Positions 35,147 through 44,434 are shown, counted from the first letter of the stretch. The stretch: DNA of 64,000 nucleotides from Sedimenticola thiotaurini (GCF_001007875.1 NZ_CP011412.1:3720001-3784000); one strand, 5' to 3'. The notes: generated by a model from the letters alone, not told the origin. Numbers and translations: made by a program.

Positions 35147-35427
35147 GTAATGATGTCCGACTCATCCCGGGGCGCCAGACCGAGCAGCGGGTCCAGCTTG
35201 CCCAGCATGTCCAGTTCGGCCATGTCGTCATAGCCGCCCACGTGGAAATCATCAATGAAGATCTGGGGCACGGTGTTGCGCTGGCTGCGTTGGAGCATCT
35301 CCCGCATCCGCTCCCGGTCACCCTCGATCTGAAGCTCTTCAAATGCCACCCCTTTGCGGTTCAGCAGCGCTTTGGCGCGCAGACAGTAAGGGCAGATGGC
35401 GGTGGTATACATCACGACTTTCGGCAT
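35143..35427 (-). CDS. grxC: Glutaredoxin 3
   Basis: 94 residues of the thioredoxin fold with the dithiol active site CPYC (TTAICPYCLRAK), the cis-proline TVPQIFI, and the GGYDDM glutathione-binding motif. It is a glutathione-dependent disulfide reductase in the cytoplasm. It is first gene of a leftward grxC-hslR-unknown unit and divergent from pepN. Confidence 0.94.
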   Translation of the reverse strand: MPKVVMYTTAICPYCLRAKALLNRKGVAFEELQIEGDRERMREMLQRSQRNTVPQIFIDDFHVGGYDDMAELDMLGKLDPLLGLAPRDESDIIT

Positions 35428-35616
35428 GTTCAGTCTCTACGATTACAAGGGGTTTGGCCTATCGTACCAAGCCCCCCAAAGGGGGTCTAGCGGGGTCATC
35501 CCCCCTCTTCTGACGCCGTTGTAGAACTGATTCGTCCCCCGGGGCTTGAATAGTGGGTTAGAATCCTGATCTATTGTACCTACTGCCGATTTTCGCCAGC
35601 CAACAAGAGATTATCA

Positions 35617-38256
35617 ATGCTAAGAGATACCCCCAGCACGGTTTACCTGAAGGATTACCTGCCCCCGGAATTTCTGATCGACCAGGTCATGCTCTGGTTT
35701 GATCTGGATGAGACCGAAACCCGGGTCCGGTCGCGGCTGGAGTTGCGGCGCAACCCGGCGGCCCAATCCCGCTCACCCGATCTGCGTCTGCATGGTGAAC
35801 AGCTGGAGCTGATCTCCCTGAGCCTGGATGGCCAACCAGTCGCGCCGGCCGGTTACCTGCAGGATGACGAGGGGCTCACCGTCCGCCAGGTGCCGGACCA
35901 GTTCGTACTGGAGAGCGAAGTGCGTATTCTGCCACAGCAGAACACCGCGCTGGAGGGGCTCTACAAGTCCGGTGGACTGTTCTGTACCCAGTGTGAGGCG
36001 GAAGGGTTCCGCAAGATCACCTGGTATCTGGACCGACCTGATGTGATGAGCCGTTTCACCACCACCATCTGCGCCGACAAGCAGCGTTACCCGGTGCTGC
36101 TTTCAAACGGCAATCCGAGCGATACGGTGGAGTTGGAGGATGGCCGGCACCGGATCACCTGGACAGATCCGTTTCCCAAGCCCGCCTACCTGTTCGCCCT
36201 GGTGGCGGGGGATCTGCGTGCCATCGAGGACAGCCATACCACCCCCTCGGGGCGGGAGGTGACGCTGCGTATCTACGTGGAACCGGAAAATATCGATAAG
36301 TGCGACCACGCCATGGCGTCGCTGAAGCGGGCCATGGCCTGGGATGAGCAGCAGTACGGCCGTGAATACGATCTGGATATCTACATGATCGTGGCGGTGA
36401 ACGATTTCAACATGGGTGCCATGGAGAACAAGGGGTTGAATATCTTTAACTCGAAGTTCGTGCTGGCCTCACCGGCAACGGCTACCGACCGGGATTTTCA
36501 GGGCATCGAGTCGGTCATCGCCCATGAGTATTTTCACAACTGGACCGGCAACCGCATCACCTGCCGTGACTGGTTCCAGCTCAGTCTGAAAGAGGGGCTG
36601 ACGGTATTCCGGGATCAGGAGTTCTCCGCTGACATGGGCTCCCGGGGGGTGAAACGGATAGAGGATGTGCGGCTGCTGCGGGCACATCAGTTTGCCGAGG
36701 ATGCCGGCCCCATGGCACACCCGGTACGGCCGGACTCCTACATGGAGATCAACAACTTCTACACCGTCACGGTGTACGAGAAGGGTGCCGAAGTGGTGCG
36801 CATGCAGGCCAATCTGCTGGGGCCGGAGGCGTTTCGGGGTGGTACTGACCTCTACTTTGAACGCTTCGACGGGCAGGCGGTCACCACGGACGACTTTGTC
36901 CAGTGCATGGCGGATGCCGGTCAGCGTGATCTGGGCCAGTTCAAACGCTGGTACAGCCAGGCCGGTACGCCGGAGCTCACTATCCAGGGCGTCTACGATG
37001 CCGCACAGCAGACCTACACCCTGACAGTGGAACAACACTGTCCCGCCACCCCCGGTCAGCCGGATAAGGAGCCGTTCCTGATCCCCCTGGCGGTGGGACT
37101 GCTGGACGACCGGGGCACCGACCTGGCCCTGCGACTGGCAGGTGATAGCGACCCCGGTCCGACCACCCGCATGCTGGAGATCAGTGAACCTCGCCAGCAG
37201 TTTGTTTTCGAACAGGTCCCGGTGGCCCCGGTCCCGTCCCTGCTGCGTGGTTTCTCAGCGCCGGTGAAGGTGCGGTTTGACTACAGTAACGAACAGCTGA
37301 TGTTCCTGATGGCCCATGACAGCGACGGCTTCAGCCGCTGGGATGCGGCACAGACCCTGGCCCAGCGCATCCTGCTCCAGTTGGTGGATGATCCCGATAG
37401 CCTGGTGCCGGAAGGGTTTGTCCAGGCGTTCCGGCAGGCCTTGCAGGACAGCGCATCGGATCCAGCCCTGCTGGCCGAGGTTCTGACCCTGCCGGCCGAG
37501 AGCTATCTGGGGGACCAGATGGCCGAGGTGGATGTGGAGGGGATTCATCGCGCCCGGGAGCAGCTCAAGACCCTGCTGGCCAGCGAGCTGAAAACGGAGC
37601 TGCTGGCGGTCTACCGGGACAATGAAGTGACCGGTGAGTATCGACCCGATGCGGATGCGATCGGACGACGCAGTCTGCGCAATCTGGCTCTGGGTTACCT
37701 GATGCAGTTGGAGGATCAGGCCATTCAGGCGCTCTGTATCGCGCAATACCGGGCCGGCAACAACATGACCGATGTGATCACCGCACTCTCTCTGCTGGCC
37801 GACCGGGACATCCCGGAGACGGCGGAGCTGCTGGAGGGCTTCTACCAGCAGTGGCGGGACGATCCCCTGGTGCTGGATAAATGGTTCAGTCTGCAGGCCA
37901 TGTCCAAACGTCCCGATACCCTGGAGCGGGTGAAGGGGTTGCTGGACCACCCGGCGTTCTCCATAGCCAATCCCAACAAGGTACGTTCCCTGATCGGTGC
38001 TTTCTGTTCCGGCAACCCGGTACGTTTCCATGCAGCGGATGGAGCCGGTTATCGGTTTCTCAGTGACCGGGTGCTGGAGCTGGATCAGCTCAATCCGCAG
38101 GTGGCTGCCCGCATGGTGCGCCTGATGACCCGCTGGCAGCGCTATGATCCTGCCCGCCAACGCCTTATGCAGACCCAGCTTGAGCGCATTCTGCATACCA
38201 GTGGTGTCTCCCGGGACGTGTACGAGATTGTCTCCAAGAGTCTGGAGCACGCCTGA
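35617..38256 (+). CDS. pepN: Aminopeptidase N
   Basis: 879 residues of family M1. Substrate-anchoring GAMENKGL and the zinc site HEYFH (H303, E304, H307) with Glu326 (18 residues later) are all intact. The length and the C-terminal helical repeat domain match proteobacterial PepN. It is the main cytoplasmic aminopeptidase. The start follows AACAAGAGATTATCA. The gene appears monocistronic. Confidence 0.95.
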   Translation: MLRDTPSTVYLKDYLPPEFLIDQVMLWFDLDETETRVRSRLELRRNPAAQSRSPDLRLHGEQLELISLSLDGQPVAPAGYLQDDEGLTVRQVPDQFVLESEVRILPQQNTALEGLYKSGGLFCTQCEAEGFRKITWYLDRPDVMSRFTTTICADKQRYPVLLSNGNPSDTVELEDGRHRITWTDPFPKPAYLFALVAGDLRAIEDSHTTPSGREVTLRIYVEPENIDKCDHAMASLKRAMAWDEQQYGREYDLDIYMIVAVNDFNMGAMENKGLNIFNSKFVLASPATATDRDFQGIESVIAHEYFHNWTGNRITCRDWFQLSLKEGLTVFRDQEFSADMGSRGVKRIEDVRLLRAHQFAEDAGPMAHPVRPDSYMEINNFYTVTVYEKGAEVVRMQANLLGPEAFRGGTDLYFERFDGQAVTTDDFVQCMADAGQRDLGQFKRWYSQAGTPELTIQGVYDAAQQTYTLTVEQHCPATPGQPDKEPFLIPLAVGLLDDRGTDLALRLAGDSDPGPTTRMLEISEPRQQFVFEQVPVAPVPSLLRGFSAPVKVRFDYSNEQLMFLMAHDSDGFSRWDAAQTLAQRILLQLVDDPDSLVPEGFVQAFRQALQDSASDPALLAEVLTLPAESYLGDQMAEVDVEGIHRAREQLKTLLASELKTELLAVYRDNEVTGEYRPDADAIGRRSLRNLALGYLMQLEDQAIQALCIAQYRAGNNMTDVITALSLLADRDIPETAELLEGFYQQWRDDPLVLDKWFSLQAMSKRPDTLERVKGLLDHPAFSIANPNKVRSLIGAFCSGNPVRFHAADGAGYRFLSDRVLELDQLNPQVAARMVRLMTRWQRYDPARQRLMQTQLERILHTSGVSRDVYEIVSKSLEHA

Positions 38257-38449
38257 CCGGCAGCGGTCCCGCCGGATAACAGAAGTCGTACCGGCACGGA
38301 CCCTGGGGCATACTGCCGAAACCTGGCCTGTTTTATCCTGTCCGGTCCGGAACCCGGCAACTGTAATGGTATTTTTCTGCCCGCTTGATTAGTATCTAGG
38401 CCATTACGCGAAACCCGGAACCCCCGGAATCAGGGCAGGATAGGGCAAG

Positions 38450-40048
38450 ATGACAACGCAATCACTCCAGTATCAGCTGAAGGATTCAGAATCGATCGGG
38501 GAGGTGATGACGGCGCTAACCGCACAGTTCACACTCACCAGTGAACCTGAAAAAACCGTGCGGTACGTACTCCACGACAGTTTTGACTGGCGACTGTTTC
38601 AGGCCGGTCTGCAACTTGAGGAGTTGCGGGCAACCGGCCGCCATGAACTGACGCTGCGTAAACTGGATGGTGGCACTGCCTGCGAGACCATCCGCCTGGA
38701 GGGGGCGGTACCCGCCTTTTTTCAACACTATGCACCGGGCCTGTTGCGGGACCGGCTGGCGGATTGCCTGGCGATGCGGGCTCTGCTGCCCCAGGTGGAG
38801 ATTCGTCGCCGTGAACGGCTGCTGCGGGTGTTGGACAGCGAGCAGAAGACGGTGTTGCGAATTGTTCTGCAGGAGCAGGAGGCCCGGCCTCCGGGGCGGG
38901 GCGAGTACCAGCCGATGGTGGCCCTGGTTGGCCTGTTGTCGGTGCGCGGTTATGACAAGCCCCTGCGCCAGGTGAGCCGTTTCCTGACCCGTACCCTGGA
39001 ACTGCAACCCCAATCCGATGCCCTGATCACGCTGGGCCTTGCCGCCATCGGTCGTCGCCCCCTGGACTACAGCTCCAAACTCAATTTCCAGCTTCAGCCG
39101 GGCACCCCGGCCGGCGAAGTGGCCCGGCAGATTCACCGGGCCCTGCTGGATACCCTGGAGACCAATCTGCCGGGTACCCGGGCGGATCTGGATTCAGAGT
39201 TTCTGCACGACCTGCGGGTGGCAGTGCGGCGCACCCGCTCGGCGCTCAGTCAGATCAAAGGCGTGTTTCCGGAAGATGAGGTGGAAAAGTACAAGGAGCG
39301 GTTCGCCTGGATTGGCCAGCTGACCGGCCCGACCCGGGATCTGGATGTCTACCTGCTGGGCTATGATGATTACCGCGACAGTCTGCCGGAGCCTTACCGC
39401 CCCGACCTGGACCCGCTTCACCGGTTTCTGGTGAATCATCAGAAGAGCGAACAGCGGGCCATGGTGCGCAAGCTCAATTCACCCCATTTTCATACCCTGC
39501 TGAAGGAGTGGCGGGCCTTCCTGGATACAGAGTCGGCACCGGAGTCGATCTGTCCCAATGCCCATAAACCGATCGGCAAGGTGGCGGGCAAGCGTATCTC
39601 CCGCACGTTTTTCCGGGTTCTGGAAGAGGGCTTGGCCATCACCCCCCACTCACCACCCGAGGCGCTGCATGAGTTGCGCAAGGGGTGCAAGAAACTGCGC
39701 TACCTGCTGGAGTTCTTCCAGAGCCTCTACCCGGCGGAGCGGGTCAAACCCCTGATTAAAAATCTGAAAGGTCTGCTGGACAACCTGGGTGACTTTCAGG
39801 ACCTGGAGGTGCAGGCGGACAAGCTGCGCAAGTTTGCCCATCAGATGGTGGAGGAGGGCGACGTACCGGCGGATACCCTGCTCGCCATGGGCATGCTGGT
39901 GGACGGTCTGTTGAAGCGTCAACAGGCCAGCCGCCAGGTGTTTGCCGACCGCTTTGCCCGCTTTGCCGACGCCAAGCAGGTAGCTGTCTACCAGGAGCTG
40001 TTTGGCGGGCGCCGGAAAAAGCGTGTTGCGGATGGGGAGCCGGCATGA
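38450..40048 (+). CDS. CHAD-domain protein
   Basis: 532 residues. The C-terminal half (about 220-500) is a CHAD domain with its conserved histidine helices H253 (FLHDLRVAVRRTRSAL) and H407 (ALHELRKGCKKLRYLLEFF), many Arg/Lys, and a second repeat. The N-terminal 210 residues are CYTH-like in position (strand-rich, with ELTLRKL and TIRLEG), but the EXEXK motif is not clear. CHAD domains bind polyphosphate. The stop overlaps the ParA start (ATGA), so the two are coupled. Confidence 0.85.
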   Translation: MTTQSLQYQLKDSESIGEVMTALTAQFTLTSEPEKTVRYVLHDSFDWRLFQAGLQLEELRATGRHELTLRKLDGGTACETIRLEGAVPAFFQHYAPGLLRDRLADCLAMRALLPQVEIRRRERLLRVLDSEQKTVLRIVLQEQEARPPGRGEYQPMVALVGLLSVRGYDKPLRQVSRFLTRTLELQPQSDALITLGLAAIGRRPLDYSSKLNFQLQPGTPAGEVARQIHRALLDTLETNLPGTRADLDSEFLHDLRVAVRRTRSALSQIKGVFPEDEVEKYKERFAWIGQLTGPTRDLDVYLLGYDDYRDSLPEPYRPDLDPLHRFLVNHQKSEQRAMVRKLNSPHFHTLLKEWRAFLDTESAPESICPNAHKPIGKVAGKRISRTFFRVLEEGLAITPHSPPEALHELRKGCKKLRYLLEFFQSLYPAERVKPLIKNLKGLLDNLGDFQDLEVQADKLRKFAHQMVEEGDVPADTLLAMGMLVDGLLKRQQASRQVFADRFARFADAKQVAVYQELFGGRRKKRVADGEPA

Positions 40049-40791
40049 GGATTATCGGCGTATACAACATCAAGGGCGGGGTGGGTAAGACCGCCACCGC
40101 GGTGAATCTCGCCTACCTGTCGGCCCAGGCCGGTTTGCGCACCCTGGTATGGGATCTGGACCCGCAGGGGGCCGCCAGCTACTACTTCCGCATCAAGCCA
40201 CGTATCAAGGGTGGCGGGCGCAAGATGCTAAAGGGCAAACGGGAGCTGGACCGCCTGATCAAGGGGAGTGATTTCGAAAATCTGGATCTGCTGCCGGCGG
40301 ATTTCTCCTATCGCAACATGGACCTGATGCTGGGTGAGGCGAAGGGCCCGGTAAAACAGCTGCTACGCCTGTTGCGGCCCCTGGCAGAGGAGTATGACCG
40401 AATCTACCTGGACTGTCCGCCCAGCATCTCCCTGGTGTCGGAGAATATCTTCCGGGCTGCCGATGCCCTGCTGGTGCCGACCATTCCCACCACCCTGTCG
40501 CTGCGCACCTATGAGCAGATGGTGGAGTTTCTGGCGGGGCACAAGGTGGGCAACGTGAAGCGCATGCCGTTCTTTTCCATGGTGGATCGGCGCAAGCGCA
40601 TGCATCTGGATATGATCAAACAGTTGCCGGAGCGTTTTCCCGAACTGCTCAAGGCCCATATCCCCTATGCCAGTGACGTGGAACGGATGGGCCATTTCCG
40701 CGCCCCGCTGGGCAGTTTTGCACCGCGCAGCGCCGCGGCAATCGCCTATGATGCGCTCTGGCAGGAGTTGGAAGGGGCGCTGAAAAGCTGA
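40045..40791 (+). CDS. ParA-family ATPase
   Basis: 248 residues. The deviant Walker A motif YNIKGGVGKTATAVNLAY (K10-T16) is present, with DLDPQGAAS (Walker A') and YLDCPPSIS (Walker B). There is no parB or parS near. It overlaps the CHAD gene by 4 bp, so its cargo is likely CHAD-linked, possibly polyphosphate granules, whose positioning by a CHAD-ParA pair has been described in other bacteria; this is an inference for this host. Confidence 0.87.
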   Translation: MRIIGVYNIKGGVGKTATAVNLAYLSAQAGLRTLVWDLDPQGAASYYFRIKPRIKGGGRKMLKGKRELDRLIKGSDFENLDLLPADFSYRNMDLMLGEAKGPVKQLLRLLRPLAEEYDRIYLDCPPSISLVSENIFRAADALLVPTIPTTLSLRTYEQMVEFLAGHKVGNVKRMPFFSMVDRRKRMHLDMIKQLPERFPELLKAHIPYASDVERMGHFRAPLGSFAPRSAAAIAYDALWQELEGALKS

Positions 40792-40851
40792 TCAGCGGAA
40801 GAGAGCCGGCTTGGCCACAAGGGTCATCCCCGCCCACCGGTTTGCGGGATA

Positions 40852-41193
40852 TCAGCTCGCCAGGCCGTTATTCTCTTCGTAGGGTTTGTAGTGCTTGATC
40901 TTGCGGCGGATATTGCGCTGGACAATCACCCCTTCAATTTTGTGGTTGGTGCCGGCCAGCTCTATGCTAGGGTACTGCGGGTTCAGCGCGTTCAGTCGCA
41001 CCCGGCCGTCGGCATCCCGTACCCACTGGCGGAACAGACGCTCGCCATCCACCGTGATAATGACGTAGGCGCCACTGGCACACACCTCCGAGGGTTCGAT
41101 GACAATGATACACTTGACCGGAAATTCCGGTTCCATGCTGTCATCCAGCACCTGCAGGGCGTAGAGTTCGTTGTAGCTGCAATCTTGTGTCAT
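40852..41193 (-). CDS. S24/LexA-fold domain protein without DNA-binding domain
   Basis: 113 residues covering only the LexA/UmuD-type peptidase fold. The catalytic serine region is DDSMEPEFP (Ser19), and the strand normally carrying the general-base Lys reads DGERLFRQW, with Arg55 in its place. There is no helix-turn-helix. It is therefore probably a non-cleaving partner or sensor. It converges on ParA and is divergent from the ABC exporter. Function unknown. Confidence 0.75.
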   Translation of the reverse strand: MTQDCSYNELYALQVLDDSMEPEFPVKCIIVIEPSEVCASGAYVIITVDGERLFRQWVRDADGRVRLNALNPQYPSIELAGTNHKIEGVIVQRNIRRKIKHYKPYEENNGLAS

Positions 41194-41248
41194 AACGGTT
41201 GGCCCGGGAATTCTGCTGTATTAGTAAATTATTAAACAGTCTCTCTAT

Positions 41249-43057
41249 ATGGCACACAATCGTCAAGCCCAGGCGCGTCCCCATGCTGATCGACGCGACT
41301 GGAAGAACCTGAAAAACATGCTTCCCTACCTCTGGAACTACCGGGGCCGGGCCCTGCTGGCACTGGCTTGCCTGGTGCTGGCCAAGCTGGCCAATGTGGG
41401 TATTCCGGTGGTACTCAAGGAGATTGTCGATGGCATGAGTGACAAGCAGGAGACCTTGCTGGTACTGCCGGTCTCCCTGCTGATCGCTTATGGTGCCCTG
41501 CGGGTCAGCAGTACCCTGTTCAACGAGTTGCGCGACGTGGTGTTTGCCCGGGTGCGCTACCATGCCATGCGGCGCCTGGCCACCAAAGTGCTGACCCATC
41601 TGCACCAGCTGTCGCTCGGTTTCCACCTGGGCCGCCAGACCGGTGCCATCAGCCGGGATCTGGATCGGGGCACCCGCAGTGTCAGCTCCATTCTCAACTA
41701 CATGGTGTTCAGCATCATTCCCATGCTGGTGGAGTTTGCCCTGGTGGCGGTGATCCTGCTCACCAATTACGCCCTGGTCTTCACCCTGGTCACTTTCGGA
41801 ACCGTGGCGGTCTATATCCTCTTTACCTTCTCCGTAACCGAGTGGCGCATGGACTATCGCCACACCATGAACCGGCTGGAGTCCCAGTCCAACTCCCGGG
41901 CGGTGGACAGCCTGATCAACTACGAGACGGTCAAATACTTCGGCAATGAACAGCTGGAGCTGTCCCGTTTTGACGGTACCCTGCATGAGTGGGAGGAGGC
42001 GGCGGTCAAGAGCCAGCACTCCATGTCCCTGCTCAACTTTGGCCAGGGTGCCATTATCGGTCTGGGTGTGACCGCCATCATGTTCTATGCCGCTGCCGGT
42101 GTGGTGGATGGCACCATGTCCATCGGCGATCTGGTACTGGTGAACGCCTTTCTGCTGCAGCTGTTTATTCCGCTCAATTTCCTCGGCATGGTCTACCGGC
42201 AGATCAAATACTCCCTGGCGGACATGGATCTGATCTTCAAGCTGATGGAGCAGCAGCCGGAGATCCAGGATCGACCGGATGCCCCGGCGCTGCAGCTGGA
42301 GCGGGGCGAGGTGCGCTTTCAGCATGTGGGGTTCTCCTATACGCCGGAGCGGGAGATCCTGCGGGATGTGGATTTCACCATCCGGCCCGGCGAAAAGGTA
42401 GCGGTGGTGGGGCACAGCGGTGCCGGCAAGTCGACCCTGTCCCGGCTGCTGTTCCGTTTTTATGATGTGACCCGGGGCGCGGTGCTGGTGGATGGACAGG
42501 ATGTGCGGACCGTGACCCAGGAGAGTCTGCGCCGGGTGATCGGCGTGGTGCCCCAGGATACCGTGCTGTTCAATGACACCATCTATTACAATCTGGCCTA
42601 TGGCCGACCCGAGGCGAGCCGTTCGGAGATCGAGGCGGCGGCCGGCATGGCCCACATCCGTGACTTTATCGAATCCCTGCCGAATGGCTACCAGACCCTG
42701 GTGGGTGAACGGGGCCTGAAACTCTCGGGGGGCGAGAAGCAACGTATTGCCATCGCCCGGGCGATACTCAAACACCCACGGATTCTGGTCTTCGATGAGG
42801 CGACCTCGTCACTGGATACCCAGACCGAGCAGGCTATTCTTGAAACCATGCGGGAGGTGGCGGAGGACCACACCACCCTGGTTATCGCTCACCGGCTCTC
42901 CACGGTAGTGGATGCTGACCAGATACTGGTCATGGAGCAGGGGCGGATTATTGAACGGGGCAGCCATCGGCAGCTGCTGGAACAGGCTGGAGTCTACCGG
43001 GAGATGTGGCAGTTGCAACAGGAGGAGCGGAACATGCAGGTGGAGCAAACAATATGA
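41249..43057 (+). CDS. Atm1/HMT1-type ABC exporter
   Basis: 602 residues. Six membrane helices are followed by the nucleotide-binding domain with GHSGAGKST (Walker A), LSGGEKQR (signature) and ILVFDEATSSLD (Walker B), and the D-loop/H-loop (VIAHRLSTV). The membrane domain has the Atm1 hallmarks YFGNE and NFLGMVYRQIK. Atm1-type transporters export glutathione-linked metal or persulfide species, which suits a sulfur oxidiser. The stop overlaps a downstream ATG (ATGA). Confidence 0.9.
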   Translation: MAHNRQAQARPHADRRDWKNLKNMLPYLWNYRGRALLALACLVLAKLANVGIPVVLKEIVDGMSDKQETLLVLPVSLLIAYGALRVSSTLFNELRDVVFARVRYHAMRRLATKVLTHLHQLSLGFHLGRQTGAISRDLDRGTRSVSSILNYMVFSIIPMLVEFALVAVILLTNYALVFTLVTFGTVAVYILFTFSVTEWRMDYRHTMNRLESQSNSRAVDSLINYETVKYFGNEQLELSRFDGTLHEWEEAAVKSQHSMSLLNFGQGAIIGLGVTAIMFYAAAGVVDGTMSIGDLVLVNAFLLQLFIPLNFLGMVYRQIKYSLADMDLIFKLMEQQPEIQDRPDAPALQLERGEVRFQHVGFSYTPEREILRDVDFTIRPGEKVAVVGHSGAGKSTLSRLLFRFYDVTRGAVLVDGQDVRTVTQESLRRVIGVVPQDTVLFNDTIYYNLAYGRPEASRSEIEAAAGMAHIRDFIESLPNGYQTLVGERGLKLSGGEKQRIAIARAILKHPRILVFDEATSSLDTQTEQAILETMREVAEDHTTLVIAHRLSTVVDADQILVMEQGRIIERGSHRQLLEQAGVYREMWQLQQEERNMQVEQTI

Positions 43058-43179
43058 AAAATTGGCAGGAGAGACAATTTCCACGGCCGCAGGCCGCCCG
43101 TCAGGGTGCGGCACACGACTGCATGGATGCAGGAGGTAGAGCAACGCAGGGAGCGGTTGCCGAGGGAGGTGCCGCATGA
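43054..43179 (+). CDS. Possible coupled micro-ORF, 41 aa
   Basis: The ATG overlaps the ABC exporter stop (ATGA) and the TGA overlaps the next micro-ORF start. The product begins MKNWQERQFPRPQAARQGAA and has an Ala-Gly-rich tail. No family is recognised. It may be only a coupling leader that keeps ribosomes on the message between the exporter and cca, not a functional peptide. Confidence 0.3.
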   Translation: MKNWQERQFPRPQAARQGAAHDCMDAGGRATQGAVAEGGAA

Positions 43180-43234
43180 AAAATTGGCAGGAGAGACAAT
43201 TTCCACGGCCGCAGGCCGCCCGTCAGGGTGCGGC
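43054..43234 (+). repeat. 59-bp direct repeat, two copies
   Basis: Positions 43054-43112 and 43176-43234 are identical over 59 bp, 122 bp apart start to start; the 63 bp between are unique. Each copy opens with an ATG overlapping the preceding stop. It sits at the junction of the ABC exporter and cca genes and looks like a recent local duplication. Confidence 0.9.
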
Positions 43235-43265
43235 GCAGCGTGCAGTACCGGGAGGGGAGAAATGA
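43176..43265 (+). CDS. Possible coupled micro-ORF, 29 aa
   Basis: Shares its first 20 residues with the preceding micro-ORF because of the 59-bp repeat, then diverges (QRAVPGGEK). GAGGGAGG lies 6 bp before the ATG. The stop overlaps the cca ATG (ATGAAT), completing a chain of three ATGA-type overlaps. Real translation is plausible; function unknown. Confidence 0.35.
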   Translation: MKNWQERQFPRPQAARQGAAQRAVPGGEK

Positions 43266-44410
43266 ATATCTATCTGGTCGGCGGAGCCGTGCGCGACCGG
43301 CTGCTGGGAATTCCGGTCAAGGATCGGGACTGGTTGGTGGTGGGTGGTACCGAGGATGAGATGCTGGAGCGGGGCTTTGTCCGCGCCGATGGCGTGTTTC
43401 CGGTGTTTCTGCACCCCGACAGCGGTGAGGAGTACGCCCTGGCGCGACGGGAGACCAAGACCGGCCCCGGTTACAAAGGGTTCGACGTGGAGTACGGCCC
43501 GGATGTCACCCTGGAGGAGGATCTGCAGCGCCGGGATTTCACCATCAACGCCCTGGTGGAAGATGAGCAGGGTGAGGTGATCGACCTGGTTGGCGGACTG
43601 GAGGATATGGAACAACGCCGGCTGCGGCATATCACTGCGGCTTTCAGTGAAGATCCGGTCAGACTGCTGCGGGCGGCACGCTTTATCGCCCGTCTGTCGC
43701 CCCAGGGTTTTGCCCTGGCCCATGAGACCTTCCGGCTGATGAAGCAGATGGCCACACCTGAAGAGCTGTCCGCGCTGAAACCGGAACGGATCTGGCAGGA
43801 GATGAAACAGGCCCTGTCGGAGCCGGAGCCCTGGCGCTTCTTTGAAGTGCTGCAACGCTGCGGCGCCCTGGCCCTGATACTGCCGCAACTGGCGGAGGAG
43901 ATCGGTGGCGACGCCACCCACAGTGACCAACCGGTCAGTGAACCGATACTGGCCCTGAAACGCGCTGTGGCCGCCGGGACCGATCCGCGAGTCCGGTTTG
44001 CCGCACTCCTGTACCCCTTCTGCCAGGGACCGGCCCGGACCCGCTGGTTGAAGGAGGCGCTGCCGGTGGAACGGGATTATCTCGATCTGCTGGCCCAGGC
44101 CCAGGGCGTGGCCCGCTTCTACCCCAAGGCGGCACAGGGTGATGCGGAGGCGACCCTGGATCTGCTGATCCGGGGACGGGCGCAACAGCAGCCGGAACGT
44201 TTCCATCGCCTGCTGATGCTGTTCGCGGCGCTCTGGCCGGACCGGTCGGTAGAGGCCTCCAACTGGCTGGCGGAAGCGGGTCGCGCCATGGCCTCGGTTT
44301 CGCCTGCGCGACTCAGTGGAGAGGGATACCAGGGGGCCGAACTGGGGCGGATGCTCCGGGTCCGGCAGATGGCGGCCATCGCGGAAGCCCGTGCAGCGCT
44401 GTCGAAATAA
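43262..44410 (+). CDS. cca: CCA-adding tRNA nucleotidyltransferase
   Basis: 382 residues, class II. The N-terminal head has VGGAVRDRLLG, the catalytic DRDWLVVG, and EEYALARRETKTGPG with DLQRRDFTINAL, then the neck motif EDPVRLLRAARF. The C-terminal part lacks the HD phosphohydrolase motif found in E. coli Cca (the matching area reads FAALLYPFC), and the protein is shorter than the 412-residue enzyme. ATG 43262 with GGAGGGGAG upstream is used; the longer frame from 43106 only adds the repeat region. Confidence 0.9.
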   Translation: MNIYLVGGAVRDRLLGIPVKDRDWLVVGGTEDEMLERGFVRADGVFPVFLHPDSGEEYALARRETKTGPGYKGFDVEYGPDVTLEEDLQRRDFTINALVEDEQGEVIDLVGGLEDMEQRRLRHITAAFSEDPVRLLRAARFIARLSPQGFALAHETFRLMKQMATPEELSALKPERIWQEMKQALSEPEPWRFFEVLQRCGALALILPQLAEEIGGDATHSDQPVSEPILALKRAVAAGTDPRVRFAALLYPFCQGPARTRWLKEALPVERDYLDLLAQAQGVARFYPKAAQGDAEATLDLLIRGRAQQQPERFHRLLMLFAALWPDRSVEASNWLAEAGRAMASVSPARLSGEGYQGAELGRMLRVRQMAAIAEARAALSK

Positions 44411-44414
44411 TCCT

Positions 44415-44434
44415 GACCGGCCGTTTTGCCGGTC
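44415..44434 (+). terminator. Hairpin after cca
   Basis: GACCGGC/GCCGGTC 7-bp stem with a T-rich 6-nt loop, 5 bp past the cca stop. It has no T-tract after the stem, so it is a weak candidate terminator. Confidence 0.4.

Noticed and set aside
35470-35515. GC-run hairpins between grxC and pepN
   Set aside because: CCCCC/GGGGG pairings are possible in several registers but none has a T-tract or a defined stem, so no terminator was called.
41141-42775. A 544-codon open frame on the minus strand opposite the ABC exporter
   Set aside because: It is antisense to a gene with full ABC motifs, has no recognisable domain or ribosome site, and reflects the GC-rich codon pattern. The same applies to long antisense frames opposite dsrA, dsrL, dsrN and pepN.
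43106-43261. Longer N-terminus for cca starting at 43106
   Set aside because: The extra residues come from the 59-bp repeat region and do not match the family; ATG 43262 has a strong ribosome site and begins at the conserved VGGAVRD domain.
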